A stretch of 42,003 nucleotides of DNA from Bacteroidales bacterium (GTDB lineage: Bacteria; Bacteroidota; Bacteroidia; Bacteroidales; Azobacteroidaceae). The position numbers and the translations under genes were made by a program. Below, piece by piece: positions 7,096 through 16,797 of this stretch (positions within the stretch are counted from its first letter, which is position 1; each line of letters begins with the position of its first letter). The notes beneath the pieces are model-generated. The model made no database searches, was not told where the DNA came from, and was given only the letters and a program-made list of their open reading frames with translations. The stretch is from the NCBI GenBank assembly GCA_003851245.1, contig BHEP01000021.1, positions 1 to 42,003 of the forward strand. The letters are read 5' to 3'.

Positions 7096-10000
7096 ATGAA
7101 AACTAAGAAAATAAACCGACTTATTCTGGTTTTTCTAGTCTTATTGCTTGTATCAAATTTTCAGATACAATCTCAAACAATAAGTATTCAAGCTGGAGAA
7201 ATTTCTCTCAAACAAGCCTTTGAAAAAATAGAGGCTTACTCGCAGTACAAAATTGCATACAATGATACTCAGCTAGATGTATCACAGAAAGTAAACCTGA
7301 ACATAAAAAACAAAGACGCTACGCAAGTATTTAAAGACTTGCTCAAAGACACAGGTTATTCATTCAAAATAAATGGAAATTATGTGGTTGTCGTTCCCGA
7401 ACAACTTAAGAATAAGAAGCAAGAAAGCGATAAAACAGAAAAGGTTACGGGTATCGTAAAAGACGAAAATGGTGAGCCTGTTATCGGGGCAAGTGTGGTG
7501 GTGAAAGGAACAAGCAATGGCACAATTACTGACTTAGAAGGCAAGTTTAGCATCGAAATACCCGAAAATGCAATACTTCAAATATCTTATTTAGGTTATA
7601 ACTCTCAAGATGTGCCTATGAGGGGAAAAAAAACAGTAAGCATTAAGCTTATTGAAGATACCAAAGCTTTGGACGAAGTGGTGGTAGTTGGGTATGGTAC
7701 GCAAAGAAAAATAAATGTAACTGGTGCAATCCAGTCTATTAGTGCCAAAGACATGGAAGGGCTGCCAGTGGCTCAAATTAGTCAACAATTGCAAGGAAAG
7801 CTTTCTGGTGTGCAGATCCTTCAAGGCTCAGGAAAACCCGGAGAGGGTATGTCTATGAGAATCCGTGGGCAGGCATCAATATCGGCTCAAGGTCAGCCCC
7901 TATATGTAGTCGATGGATTTCCTGTGGAAGGGGATATAAGCTACATGAATCCCAATGAAATAGAAAGTATCACAATCTTAAAAGACGCTTCTTCAACATC
8001 GCTTTATGGATCAAGGGCTTCATTTGGGGTTGTATTGCTGGAAACAAAAAGGGCGAAGGCAGGACAAACCAGCCTCAACCTTAATTCGTATTATGGAATA
8101 CAGAAAGTTCCCCAAAAAGGCAGACCTGATATGATGAATGCCCAAGAGTTTGCACTATTTAAAAAAGAATCTTATGAATTTAATAACAAGCCCGTGCCCG
8201 AACTATATCAAAAGCCCGAGCAGTATGGTCGGGGCACAGATTGGTATGATGTACTATTGCGAGATGCTCCCATTCAAGATTATAATCTTTCCCTAACCGC
8301 AGGCAAGGATAATTTTAGCACTTCTGCCACCCTTGGTTATTTCGACCAACAAGGAGTAGTTATTAATTCAGGTTTTCAACGCTATTCGCTTCGCATCAAC
8401 TCAGAATATAAATTCAACAAAAAATTAAAGCTTAAATTTAATGTAGCACCAAGCAATTCGGTTTACAAAGGACCCAATACGGATGGATCTTTATGGGGTG
8501 CTGCGATTCTTATGAATGCCATATTGTCTTCTCCGCTTGCAGTGCATAAAAATGCAGATGGAAGCATGCCTCTAACAAGTAGCTCTGAAGGCCTATTTCC
8601 AAATCCAAACTGGTATCGGGTGGCAAAAGAAGTGGATGCGACAAGAAATAATTTCAAATTGCTGAGCAATGCTTCTGTCGAATATGAGGTAATAAACGAT
8701 TTACTCATTAAAACAAGTCTCAATATTGATTTCGTAGACAATAGAAATTTTCGATTTTCGCCATCGACAACTGGAAACATTGGTGCTCCCCCTCCACAAA
8801 AAGCAACAGCTCAAGAAGACAATTTTAGACATAATACATGGCTTAACGAAAATATAGCTACATATAAGAAGAAAATAAGTGGACATGAGTTTGATATGCT
8901 TCTTGGATTTACTGCCCAAAAATTTAGAAGCGACTGGTCGAGCATACACAAAACAGACTTTCCTGATGATAGGATTCATACATTGAGTGCTGGAGCAACA
9001 ACAAACCAGGCAGAAAGCAGCATTCAAGAGTGGTCTATGTTATCTGTATTGGGACGTGTAAATTACAATTTTCTAAATAAATATATCGTATCAGGAGCCA
9101 TACGTAGGGATGGATCTTCTCGTTTCGGAACAAACAACAAATGGGGTAATTTTCCATCCATTTCCGTAGGATGGGTAGCTTCTGAAGAAGATTTTATGCA
9201 GTCATTTAAGAACTTTCCCTTTCTAAAAATAAGGGCCAGTTATGGATTGACGGGAAATAATAATATTGGAAACTATCCATATTATGCCGCAGTAAATACT
9301 GCCAATTATTCTTTTGATAATTCTTTGGCTAATGGCAGGGCAGTAGGCTCTTTGTCGAATCTATTTCTTGGATGGGAAAAAACAAATCAACTCGATTTGG
9401 GTATTGATGTAGGATTTCTCAACAACAGGTTGAGTTTGACTTACGACTATTATAAGAAAAAAACCGACGGACTTCTTTTCGCTACACCCATACCCATTCA
9501 ATCTGGCTTCGGATCTTTGACCGATAATATTGGTACATTTAATTTCTGGGGACACGAAATAAGCCTAAGTACAAGAAATTTTGTTGAGAAAAATTTTCAA
9601 TGGAACACAGATTTCAATATTTCTTTCAACGACAATAAGGTAATGAAACTAGGAACCTCCGATGCGCCCGTATATAGTGGAGTGACAATCACCAGAGTGG
9701 GCGACAGGATTGGTCAATTTTGGGGCTTCCAAGTTGAAGGTATATATCAAAATGCCCAAGACCTCGCAAACTCTCCTAAGTATGCCTCGTCCGATGTCGG
9801 AACGATAAAGATGAAAGACGTAAATAAAAATGGTATCATTACAAATACAAATGATGACAAAACAATTATTGGGAATCCGTTGCCTACATTTATTTATGGC
9901 TTAACGAATAATCTTTCGTGCAAAAAAATGAATTTGTCGATTGTTATTGCTGGTTCTGTGGGAAATGATGTCTCCAATCTTACAAAAGAATTTACCGAAA

Positions 10001-10383
10001 ATCTCGATGGAGCTTTTAACGTGACAAGAAATCTTGCCAATAGATGGAAGTCAGAGCAAGAGCCTGGCAATGGCAAAATACCTAGCGTAAAAACTGGAAC
10101 TACCGATTTGGCGCGGTTTTATAACTCCTCTTTTGTTAGCAATGCGAGTTTTTTAACAGTCAAAAATATTACTTTGGGATACAATATACCCCTAAAAAGT
10201 ACGGCCTTTTTTAGAAATATAAACGTTTATGGAAGCATACAAAACGCATTTGTATTCACAAACTATGAAGGAGCTAATCCCGAAGTAAGCAATGATGCCA
10301 ACAATGCCTTAAATCAAGGCATCGATGAGTCGGCTTACCCTATACCAAGAACTTTTATAGTGGGTCTTAATATTGGATTTTAA
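7096..10383 (+). CDS. SusC/RagA-family TonB-dependent outer-membrane transporter with STN domain
   Basis: 1095 residues, outer membrane. Imports a glycan fragment captured with the SusD partner, using TonB energy. Order: signal peptide (about 1-27); STN secretin/TonB N-terminal domain (about 28-105), which signals to FecR; carboxypeptidase-regulatory-like domain (about 115-195, GEPVIGASVVVKGT); TonB-box-like DEVVVVGYGTQRK; plug domain with GKLSGVQI, RIRGQASI, PLYVVDGFP and LKDASSTSLYGSRA; then the beta-barrel, ending in Phe (FIVGLNIGF). The STN domain and the sigma/FecR genes upstream together predict ligand-induced autoregulation. SusD follows after 37 bases. Confidence 0.95.
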   Translation: MKTKKINRLILVFLVLLLVSNFQIQSQTISIQAGEISLKQAFEKIEAYSQYKIAYNDTQLDVSQKVNLNIKNKDATQVFKDLLKDTGYSFKINGNYVVVVPEQLKNKKQESDKTEKVTGIVKDENGEPVIGASVVVKGTSNGTITDLEGKFSIEIPENAILQISYLGYNSQDVPMRGKKTVSIKLIEDTKALDEVVVVGYGTQRKINVTGAIQSISAKDMEGLPVAQISQQLQGKLSGVQILQGSGKPGEGMSMRIRGQASISAQGQPLYVVDGFPVEGDISYMNPNEIESITILKDASSTSLYGSRASFGVVLLETKRAKAGQTSLNLNSYYGIQKVPQKGRPDMMNAQEFALFKKESYEFNNKPVPELYQKPEQYGRGTDWYDVLLRDAPIQDYNLSLTAGKDNFSTSATLGYFDQQGVVINSGFQRYSLRINSEYKFNKKLKLKFNVAPSNSVYKGPNTDGSLWGAAILMNAILSSPLAVHKNADGSMPLTSSSEGLFPNPNWYRVAKEVDATRNNFKLLSNASVEYEVINDLLIKTSLNIDFVDNRNFRFSPSTTGNIGAPPPQKATAQEDNFRHNTWLNENIATYKKKISGHEFDMLLGFTAQKFRSDWSSIHKTDFPDDRIHTLSAGATTNQAESSIQEWSMLSVLGRVNYNFLNKYIVSGAIRRDGSSRFGTNNKWGNFPSISVGWVASEEDFMQSFKNFPFLKIRASYGLTGNNNIGNYPYYAAVNTANYSFDNSLANGRAVGSLSNLFLGWEKTNQLDLGIDVGFLNNRLSLTYDYYKKKTDGLLFATPIPIQSGFGSLTDNIGTFNFWGHEISLSTRNFVEKNFQWNTDFNISFNDNKVMKLGTSDAPVYSGVTITRVGDRIGQFWGFQVEGIYQNAQDLANSPKYASSDVGTIKMKDVNKNGIITNTNDDKTIIGNPLPTFIYGLTNNLSCKKMNLSIVIAGSVGNDVSNLTKEFTENLDGAFNVTRNLANRWKSEQEPGNGKIPSVKTGTTDLARFYNSSFVSNASFLTVKNITLGYNIPLKSTAFFRNINVYGSIQNAFVFTNYEGANPEVSNDANNALNQGIDESAYPIPRTFIVGLNIGF

Positions 10384-10420
10384 TGAAGCAAACCTTTTTA
10401 CAAACAAATAAAAAAGTAAT

Positions 10421-11908
10421 ATGAAAACAAAAATAATTTTATTCGCAAGCTTACTATTGACATTGAACGCATGTGACTTTTTGGATATTCCTCCACAAAA
10501 CTTCTTGAGTTCGGCTGCTTTTTACGAAACAGAAGAAGATTTTGAACAGGCTATTAATGGAGCTTATGCTGGTTTATACCCCATATACAATGAAGACTAT
10601 ATCATGGGAGAAATACGCTCCGACAATACGCACTACATTTTTAAATCGGGAGATCGTGGAGGACAAAATGTCCAAAGAGAGCAAATTGCTGATTTTATGG
10701 AAGATCCTTCCAATAGATACACCAATAACAGATGGTCGAATTCTTATATTCTAATTGCAAGAACCAATCAAATATTGTCGAGTATTGAGAAGCCTGTATT
10801 CAGCGAAACTGTAAAAAAGAATATCAAAGGGCAAGCTCTTTTTCTGAGAGCTTTCACCTATTTCTATCTGGTTCAATATTTTGGAGATGTACCGCTTCAT
10901 CTTGTGCCCTCAACAGGACTGCATGATGTAGCTCTTCCAAAAACACCCATCAATGAGATATACAAGCAGATTGTTGCCGACCTCAATGAGGCAACAATAC
11001 TTTTGCCTACAAAGAAAGAACAAACCAAAGGGCGCGTTACAAATGGAACAGCAAACATGCTGCTGGCTCATATTTATATGACTTTGAAACAATATGTTGA
11101 AGCTGAAACCGTATTGAAAGAACTAATATTGTCACAGCAATATGCCTTGCTTGCAGATTATTCCTCCATTTTTGAGCTCAGCAATAAAAATAGTTCCGAA
11201 TCTATTTTTGAAATACAGTACCTTCAGGGAACAATGGGCATTCAGAGCAATTTTATTTATAAATTTATTCCTGGCTTGCTTGATACCAAAGAATTAACAG
11301 GAGTATATGGCAACAACCAAAGCTTCGGAGGATGGAATACTCCTACCGACGATCTTTTGCAATCTTATGAATTGGGAGACAAAAGAAAAGAGGCTTCTAT
11401 TGGATATTATGTAGATGAAAAAGGAAATTCCTACCCATACGTCAAAAAATATTTGCATTCGCATCTAAATTTTGATAATACCGACGACAATTGGCCTGTA
11501 TATAGGTATGCCAACGCTCTGCTCTTATTGGCTGAAGCGCTCAACGAACAAGGCAAATCAGCAGAAGCCATTACTTATATTAACAATGTCTTTGGTGAAA
11601 CCAGTATCAGAGCTAGAGCGGGATTAAATGCAATAACTACAAGCGATCAACACTCACTACGAGAGCTCATTATCAAAGAAAGAAGGATTGAACTTGCCTT
11701 CGAAAATCATAGATGGCTGGATTTGGTCAGAACGGGAAAGGCCGTCGAAGTCTTGTCTGCTTATGGCCAAAAAGTAAAAGCCAGTCCCCAAAAATACTAT
11801 TATCCCGATGGCAGCAGTCCCTTGCCACAATCTTATAATGTAAACGAAAATCATTTGAAATTTCCTATCCCAGACAGGCAAATTGTTTTAAATCCTTTGC
11901 TCAAATAA
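10421..11908 (+). CDS. SusD/RagB-family outer-membrane glycan-binding lipoprotein
   Basis: 495 residues. The lipobox LTLNAC puts the lipidated Cys at residue 18, so the protein is anchored in the outer membrane, where it forms the lid of the SusC transporter. The N-terminal FLDIPPQNFLSSAAFY, then the TPR-like QALFLRAFTYFYLVQYFGDVP, and the C-terminal LIIKERRIELAFENHRWLDLVRTG are hallmark RagB/SusD segments. It sits directly behind the cognate SusC. Ligand specificity cannot be read from the sequence; the downstream rhamnosidase suggests a rhamnose-containing glycan. Confidence 0.95.
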   Translation: MKTKIILFASLLLTLNACDFLDIPPQNFLSSAAFYETEEDFEQAINGAYAGLYPIYNEDYIMGEIRSDNTHYIFKSGDRGGQNVQREQIADFMEDPSNRYTNNRWSNSYILIARTNQILSSIEKPVFSETVKKNIKGQALFLRAFTYFYLVQYFGDVPLHLVPSTGLHDVALPKTPINEIYKQIVADLNEATILLPTKKEQTKGRVTNGTANMLLAHIYMTLKQYVEAETVLKELILSQQYALLADYSSIFELSNKNSSESIFEIQYLQGTMGIQSNFIYKFIPGLLDTKELTGVYGNNQSFGGWNTPTDDLLQSYELGDKRKEASIGYYVDEKGNSYPYVKKYLHSHLNFDNTDDNWPVYRYANALLLLAEALNEQGKSAEAITYINNVFGETSIRARAGLNAITTSDQHSLRELIIKERRIELAFENHRWLDLVRTGKAVEVLSAYGQKVKASPQKYYYPDGSSPLPQSYNVNENHLKFPIPDRQIVLNPLLK

Positions 11909-11970
11909 AAGAAATGATCTGTTGATACGATTACATCTGGTTTTTATAATGATACTTAGCAATTATATCT

Positions 11971-11978
11971 TAATTTTG
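11971..11978 (+). promoter_or_regulatory. -7 promoter box (TAATTTTG) for the rhamnosidase gene
   Basis: An exact TAnnTTTG match 25 bases before the chosen ATG at 12004, in the 86-base gap after SusD. The hydrolase and isomerase may thus be transcribed independently of the sigma-controlled SusCD pair. Confidence 0.5.
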
Positions 11979-12003
11979 TAAATTCTATAATACTGTGATA
12001 ATT

Positions 12004-14796
12004 ATGATAAAGAAAGCATCCTTACAATTCTCACTCCTACTTTTGCTCACATTCTTTGCGATAAGCACGTCTTATGCAATTGAGCCAAATAAACTTACTT
12101 GCCAATATGCTGCTGAGCAAGTTATTATCAATGATATGAGTCCTCATTTTGGCTGGCAACTCACTTCCAAACAAAAGGGCGACAAACAAACTGCCTTTCA
12201 GCTATTGGTGGCTAGCGAGCCAGAAATTCTTAAAGAAGGACTTTCCGACTATTGGGACTCCAATAAAATACTTACCTCCCAAAGTCAGCATATTGCTTAT
12301 GCTGGCAAACCTCTTCAATATAAAAGTCGTTATTACTGGAAGATGAGGGTATGGAACGCACAAAATGAGCTTTCTTCCTGGAGCGAAACGAAATATTTTG
12401 ATACCGCACTTTCTCCCAACGACTGGACAGCTCTTTGGATAGGAGCTATCAGCCATCAGGATGCAAAACTGCCCTCAGGACGAAATTTTCATACGCCAGG
12501 ATTAAATCCTCAGCTGGCTCAGCTTTGGGACAGTGTAGTACCCTTGGCCAAACGAAGTATACTGCTGCGTAAAGATTTTACCGCTGCTTCAGGAATAAAA
12601 CATGCAAGAGTATACGTTTGTGGACTAGGGCATTACGAGCTTTCGCTGAATGGAAAAAAAGTCGGCGATAGTGAGTTCTCGCCCCTGTGGTCTGAGTACG
12701 ATAAAACCGTTTACTACAATATGTACGACATCACCCACGAACTCAATATGGGTGCAAATACCTTTGGCGTAATTTTGGGAAATGGTATGTACAATGTGGC
12801 AGGAGGGAGATACACCAAGTTTAGGGTAAGTTTTGGTCCTCCAACCCTACTGCTCCAAACCTTCATAGAATACAAAGATGGCACAAAGGAAATGATTGTT
12901 TCTGACAGAAGTTGGAAATATACGCCCAGTGCTATCTCTTTCAACTGCATACTCGGAGGGGAAGATTATGATGCCAATCTCGAACAAGTGGGCTGGGACA
13001 ATATTGGGTTTACCGACAATTCGTGGTCTTCTGTTGTGCTGCAAGATGCGCCCAGGGGTAAACTATTGGCACAAACAGCACCTCCAATTAAGATCAGCGA
13101 AACATACAGTGTAAAAACTGTTGCCGAACCTCTACAAGGAATACAGGTATTCGATATGGGGCAAAATATTGCTGGATTTCCTTCACTCAAAGTGCAAGGA
13201 AAAAAAGGTCAAAAAGTACGCATGCTGGTTGGAGAGGTCTTGAAAGATGGTCTGGTAGATCAAAGTAAATCGGGCGGACCCCATTATTATGAATACACCC
13301 TCAAAGGGGGGCTTGTGGAGGAATGGAAACCCCGTTTTGCATATTATGGATTTCAATACATTCAAATTGAGGGTGTAGACTGGAAAAAAGACAGCAGTAA
13401 AGGCAGTAAGCCATTACTTGTAGACTTAAATGCTCATTTTGTGCATTCTTCGGCCCCCGCAACAGGTAGTTTTGAATCTTCCAACGAAATTTTTAATAGA
13501 ACACATTTCTTGATAGATAAATCTACCCGCAGCAATATGCAAAGCGTATTAACCGATTGTCCCCACAGAGAGAAACTAGGATGGCTAGAAGAAACGCATC
13601 TCAATGCTCCTGGATTATTTTTCAACTACGACCTAAGCCGCTATTTTCCGAAAATACAAAGAGATATGCAAGACGCACAAACAGCTGATGGTTTGGTGCC
13701 CGATATTGCTCCCGAATATGTGATTTTTGATGGTGGTTTTCGCGATTCTCCCGAGTGGGGAAGTGCAGCAGTAATCAACCCCTGGAACTACTACACCTGG
13801 TATGGAGACCAAAGTCTGCTACATACCTCATATCCTACAATGAAACGATATGCCGATTATTTAACTTCCAAAGCAAAGGACAATATACTCAGTCATGGAC
13901 TAGGCGACTGGTACGACTATGGGCCTCATAGTGCGGGAGTTTCTCGAAATACACCCATAGAAATTACCGCTACCGGACATTATTATTATGTAGTAAAGAT
14001 ACTTTCTCAAACCGCAAAAATATTGCATTATGACAGTGATGCTGCCGATTACAGCCTACTGGCAGAAAATATACGCTGCAGTTTCAATAAGCATCTTTTC
14101 AATCAAGAGACCCAACAGTATGGCTCCGGAAGTCAGTGTTCCAATGCCTTGCCCTTATTTTTGGATATTGTGGAGCCCCAAAACAGAAAAGCGGTGCTCG
14201 ACAATCTTTTGGCAGACATCAAAGCCAAAGGCATGCGACTATCGACGGGCGATGTGGGCAATAGATATTTGTACCAAGCGCTGGCTACAAACGATCAGAA
14301 CGAGACGATGTTCAAACTTCACAACCACTATGAGGTGCCAGGCTATGGGTTTCAAATTAAAATGGGCGTTACCACCCTCACCGAACAATGGGATCCTCGC
14401 AATGGTGACTCATGGAACCATTTTATGATGGGGCAGATTGAAGAGTGGTTTTTTAAAACACTGCTGGGAATTAATCCCGACGAAACCAAGCCAGGCTTTC
14501 AGCATTTTATTATAAAACCCCAGCCTGTGGGTGATCTATCTTTCGTTAAAGGACACTATGACAGCCTTTACGGAAGAATTGAATCGGACTGGAAGATAGA
14601 GAAAAAAGAATTCGTACTGCGTGTAAATATTCCCATCAATTCGTCGGCTAGCATTGTACTGCCTTCAAACAAGATTGAAAGCTTACTCATAGACGGACAG
14701 CGAAATAGCCCGCTTGTAGATATCGTCGGATTGGTAGAAAATAAGATACATTTGGAGCTTTCTTCTGGAGAATATATTTTTAAGGTAAAACGCTGA
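12004..14796 (+). CDS. Alpha-L-rhamnosidase, glycoside hydrolase family 78
   Basis: 930 residues. Releases terminal alpha-L-rhamnose from glycans. The signal peptide MIKKASLQFSLLLLLTFFAI is followed by STSYA; no lipobox is seen, so the enzyme is probably periplasmic. The N-terminal Bac_rhamnosid_N-like and beta-sandwich domains (about 140-330) include YVCGLGHYELSLNGKKVGD. The (alpha/alpha)6 catalytic domain carries TDCPHREKLGWLEE with the likely general acid E523, and GVTTLTEQWDPRNGDSWNHF with the second catalytic Glu at E794. The C-terminal beta-sandwich follows. The frame extends to GTG 11995, but ATG 12004 gives a proper signal peptide. The isomerase gene follows after 51 bases. Confidence 0.94.
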   Translation: MIKKASLQFSLLLLLTFFAISTSYAIEPNKLTCQYAAEQVIINDMSPHFGWQLTSKQKGDKQTAFQLLVASEPEILKEGLSDYWDSNKILTSQSQHIAYAGKPLQYKSRYYWKMRVWNAQNELSSWSETKYFDTALSPNDWTALWIGAISHQDAKLPSGRNFHTPGLNPQLAQLWDSVVPLAKRSILLRKDFTAASGIKHARVYVCGLGHYELSLNGKKVGDSEFSPLWSEYDKTVYYNMYDITHELNMGANTFGVILGNGMYNVAGGRYTKFRVSFGPPTLLLQTFIEYKDGTKEMIVSDRSWKYTPSAISFNCILGGEDYDANLEQVGWDNIGFTDNSWSSVVLQDAPRGKLLAQTAPPIKISETYSVKTVAEPLQGIQVFDMGQNIAGFPSLKVQGKKGQKVRMLVGEVLKDGLVDQSKSGGPHYYEYTLKGGLVEEWKPRFAYYGFQYIQIEGVDWKKDSSKGSKPLLVDLNAHFVHSSAPATGSFESSNEIFNRTHFLIDKSTRSNMQSVLTDCPHREKLGWLEETHLNAPGLFFNYDLSRYFPKIQRDMQDAQTADGLVPDIAPEYVIFDGGFRDSPEWGSAAVINPWNYYTWYGDQSLLHTSYPTMKRYADYLTSKAKDNILSHGLGDWYDYGPHSAGVSRNTPIEITATGHYYYVVKILSQTAKILHYDSDAADYSLLAENIRCSFNKHLFNQETQQYGSGSQCSNALPLFLDIVEPQNRKAVLDNLLADIKAKGMRLSTGDVGNRYLYQALATNDQNETMFKLHNHYEVPGYGFQIKMGVTTLTEQWDPRNGDSWNHFMMGQIEEWFFKTLLGINPDETKPGFQHFIIKPQPVGDLSFVKGHYDSLYGRIESDWKIEKKEFVLRVNIPINSSASIVLPSNKIESLLIDGQRNSPLVDIVGLVENKIHLELSSGEYIFKVKR

Positions 14797-14847
14797 TCAA
14801 GCAAACACATTCTTATCGTAAATTCTATTATTTAATTTTATCTATAT

Positions 14848-16272
14848 ATGGCAAAGACATTTAAAGTAGGTTTATTTGGTACGGGTTTGGATACTTATTG
14901 GGCTCAGTTTGATGGACTCTTAGATTCTCTTCGTACTTATCAGAAAGAAATAAAAGATGGTATTCAAGACAGGTGCCAAGTAAAAGTTATTGATGCAGGA
15001 ATGGTAGACAATCCTGAGAAGGCTCTCCAAGCAGCCTCTTTGTTCGCAAGAGAAGAGCTTGATATTGTTTTCTTATATGTTGCTACCTACTGTCTTTCAT
15101 CAACAATTTTGCCCATAGCCCAGCGGCTCAAATGCCCTATCATTGTATTAAATTTACAGCCAGTGGCAGCCATTGATTACGAGTATATCAATGGATTGGG
15201 CGATATTGGCAAAATGACTGGCTACTGGTTGGCACATTGTCAGGCATGCTCGGTTCCAGAAATTGCCAATGTATTCAATCGCAGCGGACTAAGATACGAA
15301 TTTGTTACAGGATACCTCAAAGACCCCCTGGCTTGGGTAGAGATGGAAGCTTGGATAAGTGCTGCCAAAGTGAAATGTGCTTTGGCAAATAATCGCTTGG
15401 GCATTCTTGGGCATTACTATTGCGGTATGCTGGACGTATATACAGACCTCACCCAACAATCAGCTGTTTTTGGTACACACATGCAACTTCTCGAAATGTG
15501 CGAATTGAAAAAATACCGAGACACCGCTACTGAAGAGGAAATTGCAGCCAAAATAAGCGAATTTCATGTGGTTTTCGAGGTCTTGCCCACCTGTGGAGAA
15601 GACGAACTTCGTAGAGCTGCCCAAACATCCGTGGCCTTAGATAAAATTATAGAGGTACACAATTTAGGAGCTATGGCATACTATTATGAGGGTGAAAATG
15701 GAAATGATTACGAAAATATTGTTACTTCTCTCATTGCTGGAAATACCTTGCTCACAGGAAGAAATATTCCCATTGCTGGCGAATGTGAGGTAAAAAATGC
15801 CCAAGCCATGAAAATAATGGCAGAATTTGGTGCTGGTGGTTCTTTCTCGGAATTTTATGCCATGGATTTTAATGACGACATAGTAATGCTTGGTCACGAC
15901 GGTCCCGCACATTTTGCAATTGCAGAAGGAAGGGTGAAATTAGTGCCCGTACCGATGTATCACGGAAAACCAGGCAAGGGTCTTTCCATTCAGATGTCGG
16001 TAAAACATGGAGCTGTTACCTTGCTTTCGGTTTGCGAAAACAAGGAAGGCGTATTCCTATTGTATGCCGAAGGTGAGTCCGTCGACGGGCCGATACTTCA
16101 AACAGGCAATACCAACAGCCGCTATCGATTTTCTTGTGGAGCCCGCAAATTCATGGACTCTTGGAGCAAGGCCGGGCCATCTCATCATTGCGCCATAGGT
16201 GTAGGGCATCTGGGAAATGAAATCAATAAATTGGCTTTCTTATTGAATATTCCAGTCCTTAGGATTGATTGA
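14848..16272 (+). CDS. L-arabinose isomerase-like (AraA/FucI-fold) sugar isomerase
   Basis: 474 residues, cytoplasmic. The expected reaction is aldose-ketose isomerisation of an L-sugar. The metal-ligand set of E. coli AraA (E306, E333, H350, H450) has matching candidates here: E312 in AGECEV, E335 in SFSEFY, H350 in MLGHDGP and H447 in SHHCAIG. The N-terminal KVGLFGTGLDTYWAQF is also characteristic of this divergent Bacteroidota branch. It follows the rhamnosidase in the same direction. AraA, not RhaA, is the recognisable family, so the substrate could be arabinose, or the enzyme may have another specificity. No kinase or aldolase lies alongside. Confidence 0.8.
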   Translation: MAKTFKVGLFGTGLDTYWAQFDGLLDSLRTYQKEIKDGIQDRCQVKVIDAGMVDNPEKALQAASLFAREELDIVFLYVATYCLSSTILPIAQRLKCPIIVLNLQPVAAIDYEYINGLGDIGKMTGYWLAHCQACSVPEIANVFNRSGLRYEFVTGYLKDPLAWVEMEAWISAAKVKCALANNRLGILGHYYCGMLDVYTDLTQQSAVFGTHMQLLEMCELKKYRDTATEEEIAAKISEFHVVFEVLPTCGEDELRRAAQTSVALDKIIEVHNLGAMAYYYEGENGNDYENIVTSLIAGNTLLTGRNIPIAGECEVKNAQAMKIMAEFGAGGSFSEFYAMDFNDDIVMLGHDGPAHFAIAEGRVKLVPVPMYHGKPGKGLSIQMSVKHGAVTLLSVCENKEGVFLLYAEGESVDGPILQTGNTNSRYRFSCGARKFMDSWSKAGPSHHCAIGVGHLGNEINKLAFLLNIPVLRID

Positions 16273-16277
16273 GACGA

Positions 16278-16313
16278 TCATCAGCAAAGACCTATATATA
16301 CGCTATCTGCTTA
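16278..16313 (+). repeat. 36-bp exact copy of an internal murF segment
   Basis: These 36 bases, starting TCATCAGCAAAGACC, are identical to 16850-16885 inside the murF-alr gene, 572 bases downstream and in the same orientation. Identity breaks off on both sides. The copy starts 6 bases after the isomerase stop codon and is not in a gene here, so the coding copy is presumably the original. Confidence 0.9.
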
Positions 16314-16329
16314 GAGTAGGCCCTTAAAC

Positions 16330-16636
16330 ATGGGGACAATAAAAGATTTTAAATTGGTATTTAGCACCTCCTTTGCTTATATGAATGAAAAAGATAATCT
16401 GAATACTGATATTTCATACAACTGGCGACAATAAAAAGGACAAGCCGAAGAAGTAGCTTTGGACAATACGAATCACTCAGCTTAATTATGATACTTACGC
16501 ATTACAAAAAACGACTCTAACAAAAGGAGAGTCAATGAGCCTTGGTCTTAGATTTTCATACATGTTTGGTGGCGATAAAGTGAAATCAACGAAAAAAAGA
16601 GACGCTTCTAATTCAGATGTTCGGTCAAGAATATAA
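16330..16636 (+). pseudogene. 3' remnant of an outer-membrane beta-barrel protein
   Basis: The frame from 16330 (DFKLVFSTSFAYMNEKD, then a stop at 16432) continues after that stop as KGQAEEVALDNTNHSA. It then shifts near 16484-16490 to another frame reading YALQKTTLTKGESMSLGLRF, followed by SYMFGGDKVKSTKKRD, and ends at 16634-16636. The alternating strands and the basic FGGDKVKSTKKR tail resemble the C-terminus of the Bacteroidota 'outer membrane beta-barrel family' (TonB-receptor-like). One in-frame stop and at least one frameshift make it a degraded relic. The 5' part of the gene is missing. Confidence 0.65.
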
Positions 16637-16637
16637 A

Positions 16638-16676
16638 AATAATTAGCCACAACGAAGACTGTGGCTAATTATTTTT
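16638..16676 (+). terminator. Intrinsic terminator after the barrel remnant
   Basis: AATAATTAGCCAC at 16638-16650 pairs perfectly (13 bp) with GTGGCTAATTATT at 16661-16673 and is followed by Ts. It begins right after the remnant's stop codon, as expected for the terminator of the lost gene. It may now terminate transcripts from the isomerase. Confidence 0.8.
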
Positions 16677-16757
16677 AAGAGATGGAAAGTTTAGCGAGGT
16701 CACGGGGAAAAGTATAAAATATGAGAATATTTATTTTGAGTGTATACGAAAATGAAT

Positions 16758-16765
16758 TATCTTTG
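16758..16765 (+). promoter_or_regulatory. -7 promoter box (TATCTTTG) for murF-alr
   Basis: An exact TAnnTTTG match 32 bases before the ATG at 16798, downstream of the terminator that separates this gene from the glycan locus. Confidence 0.55.
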
Positions 16766-16797
16766 TATGAAGGCTTGTATCATTTTTTGTGTTTTCT

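Noticed and set aside
14030..14428. Plus-strand 132-codon frame inside the rhamnosidase gene
   Set aside because: It is out of frame with, and fully inside, the GH78 catalytic region, where the main frame carries catalytic motifs.
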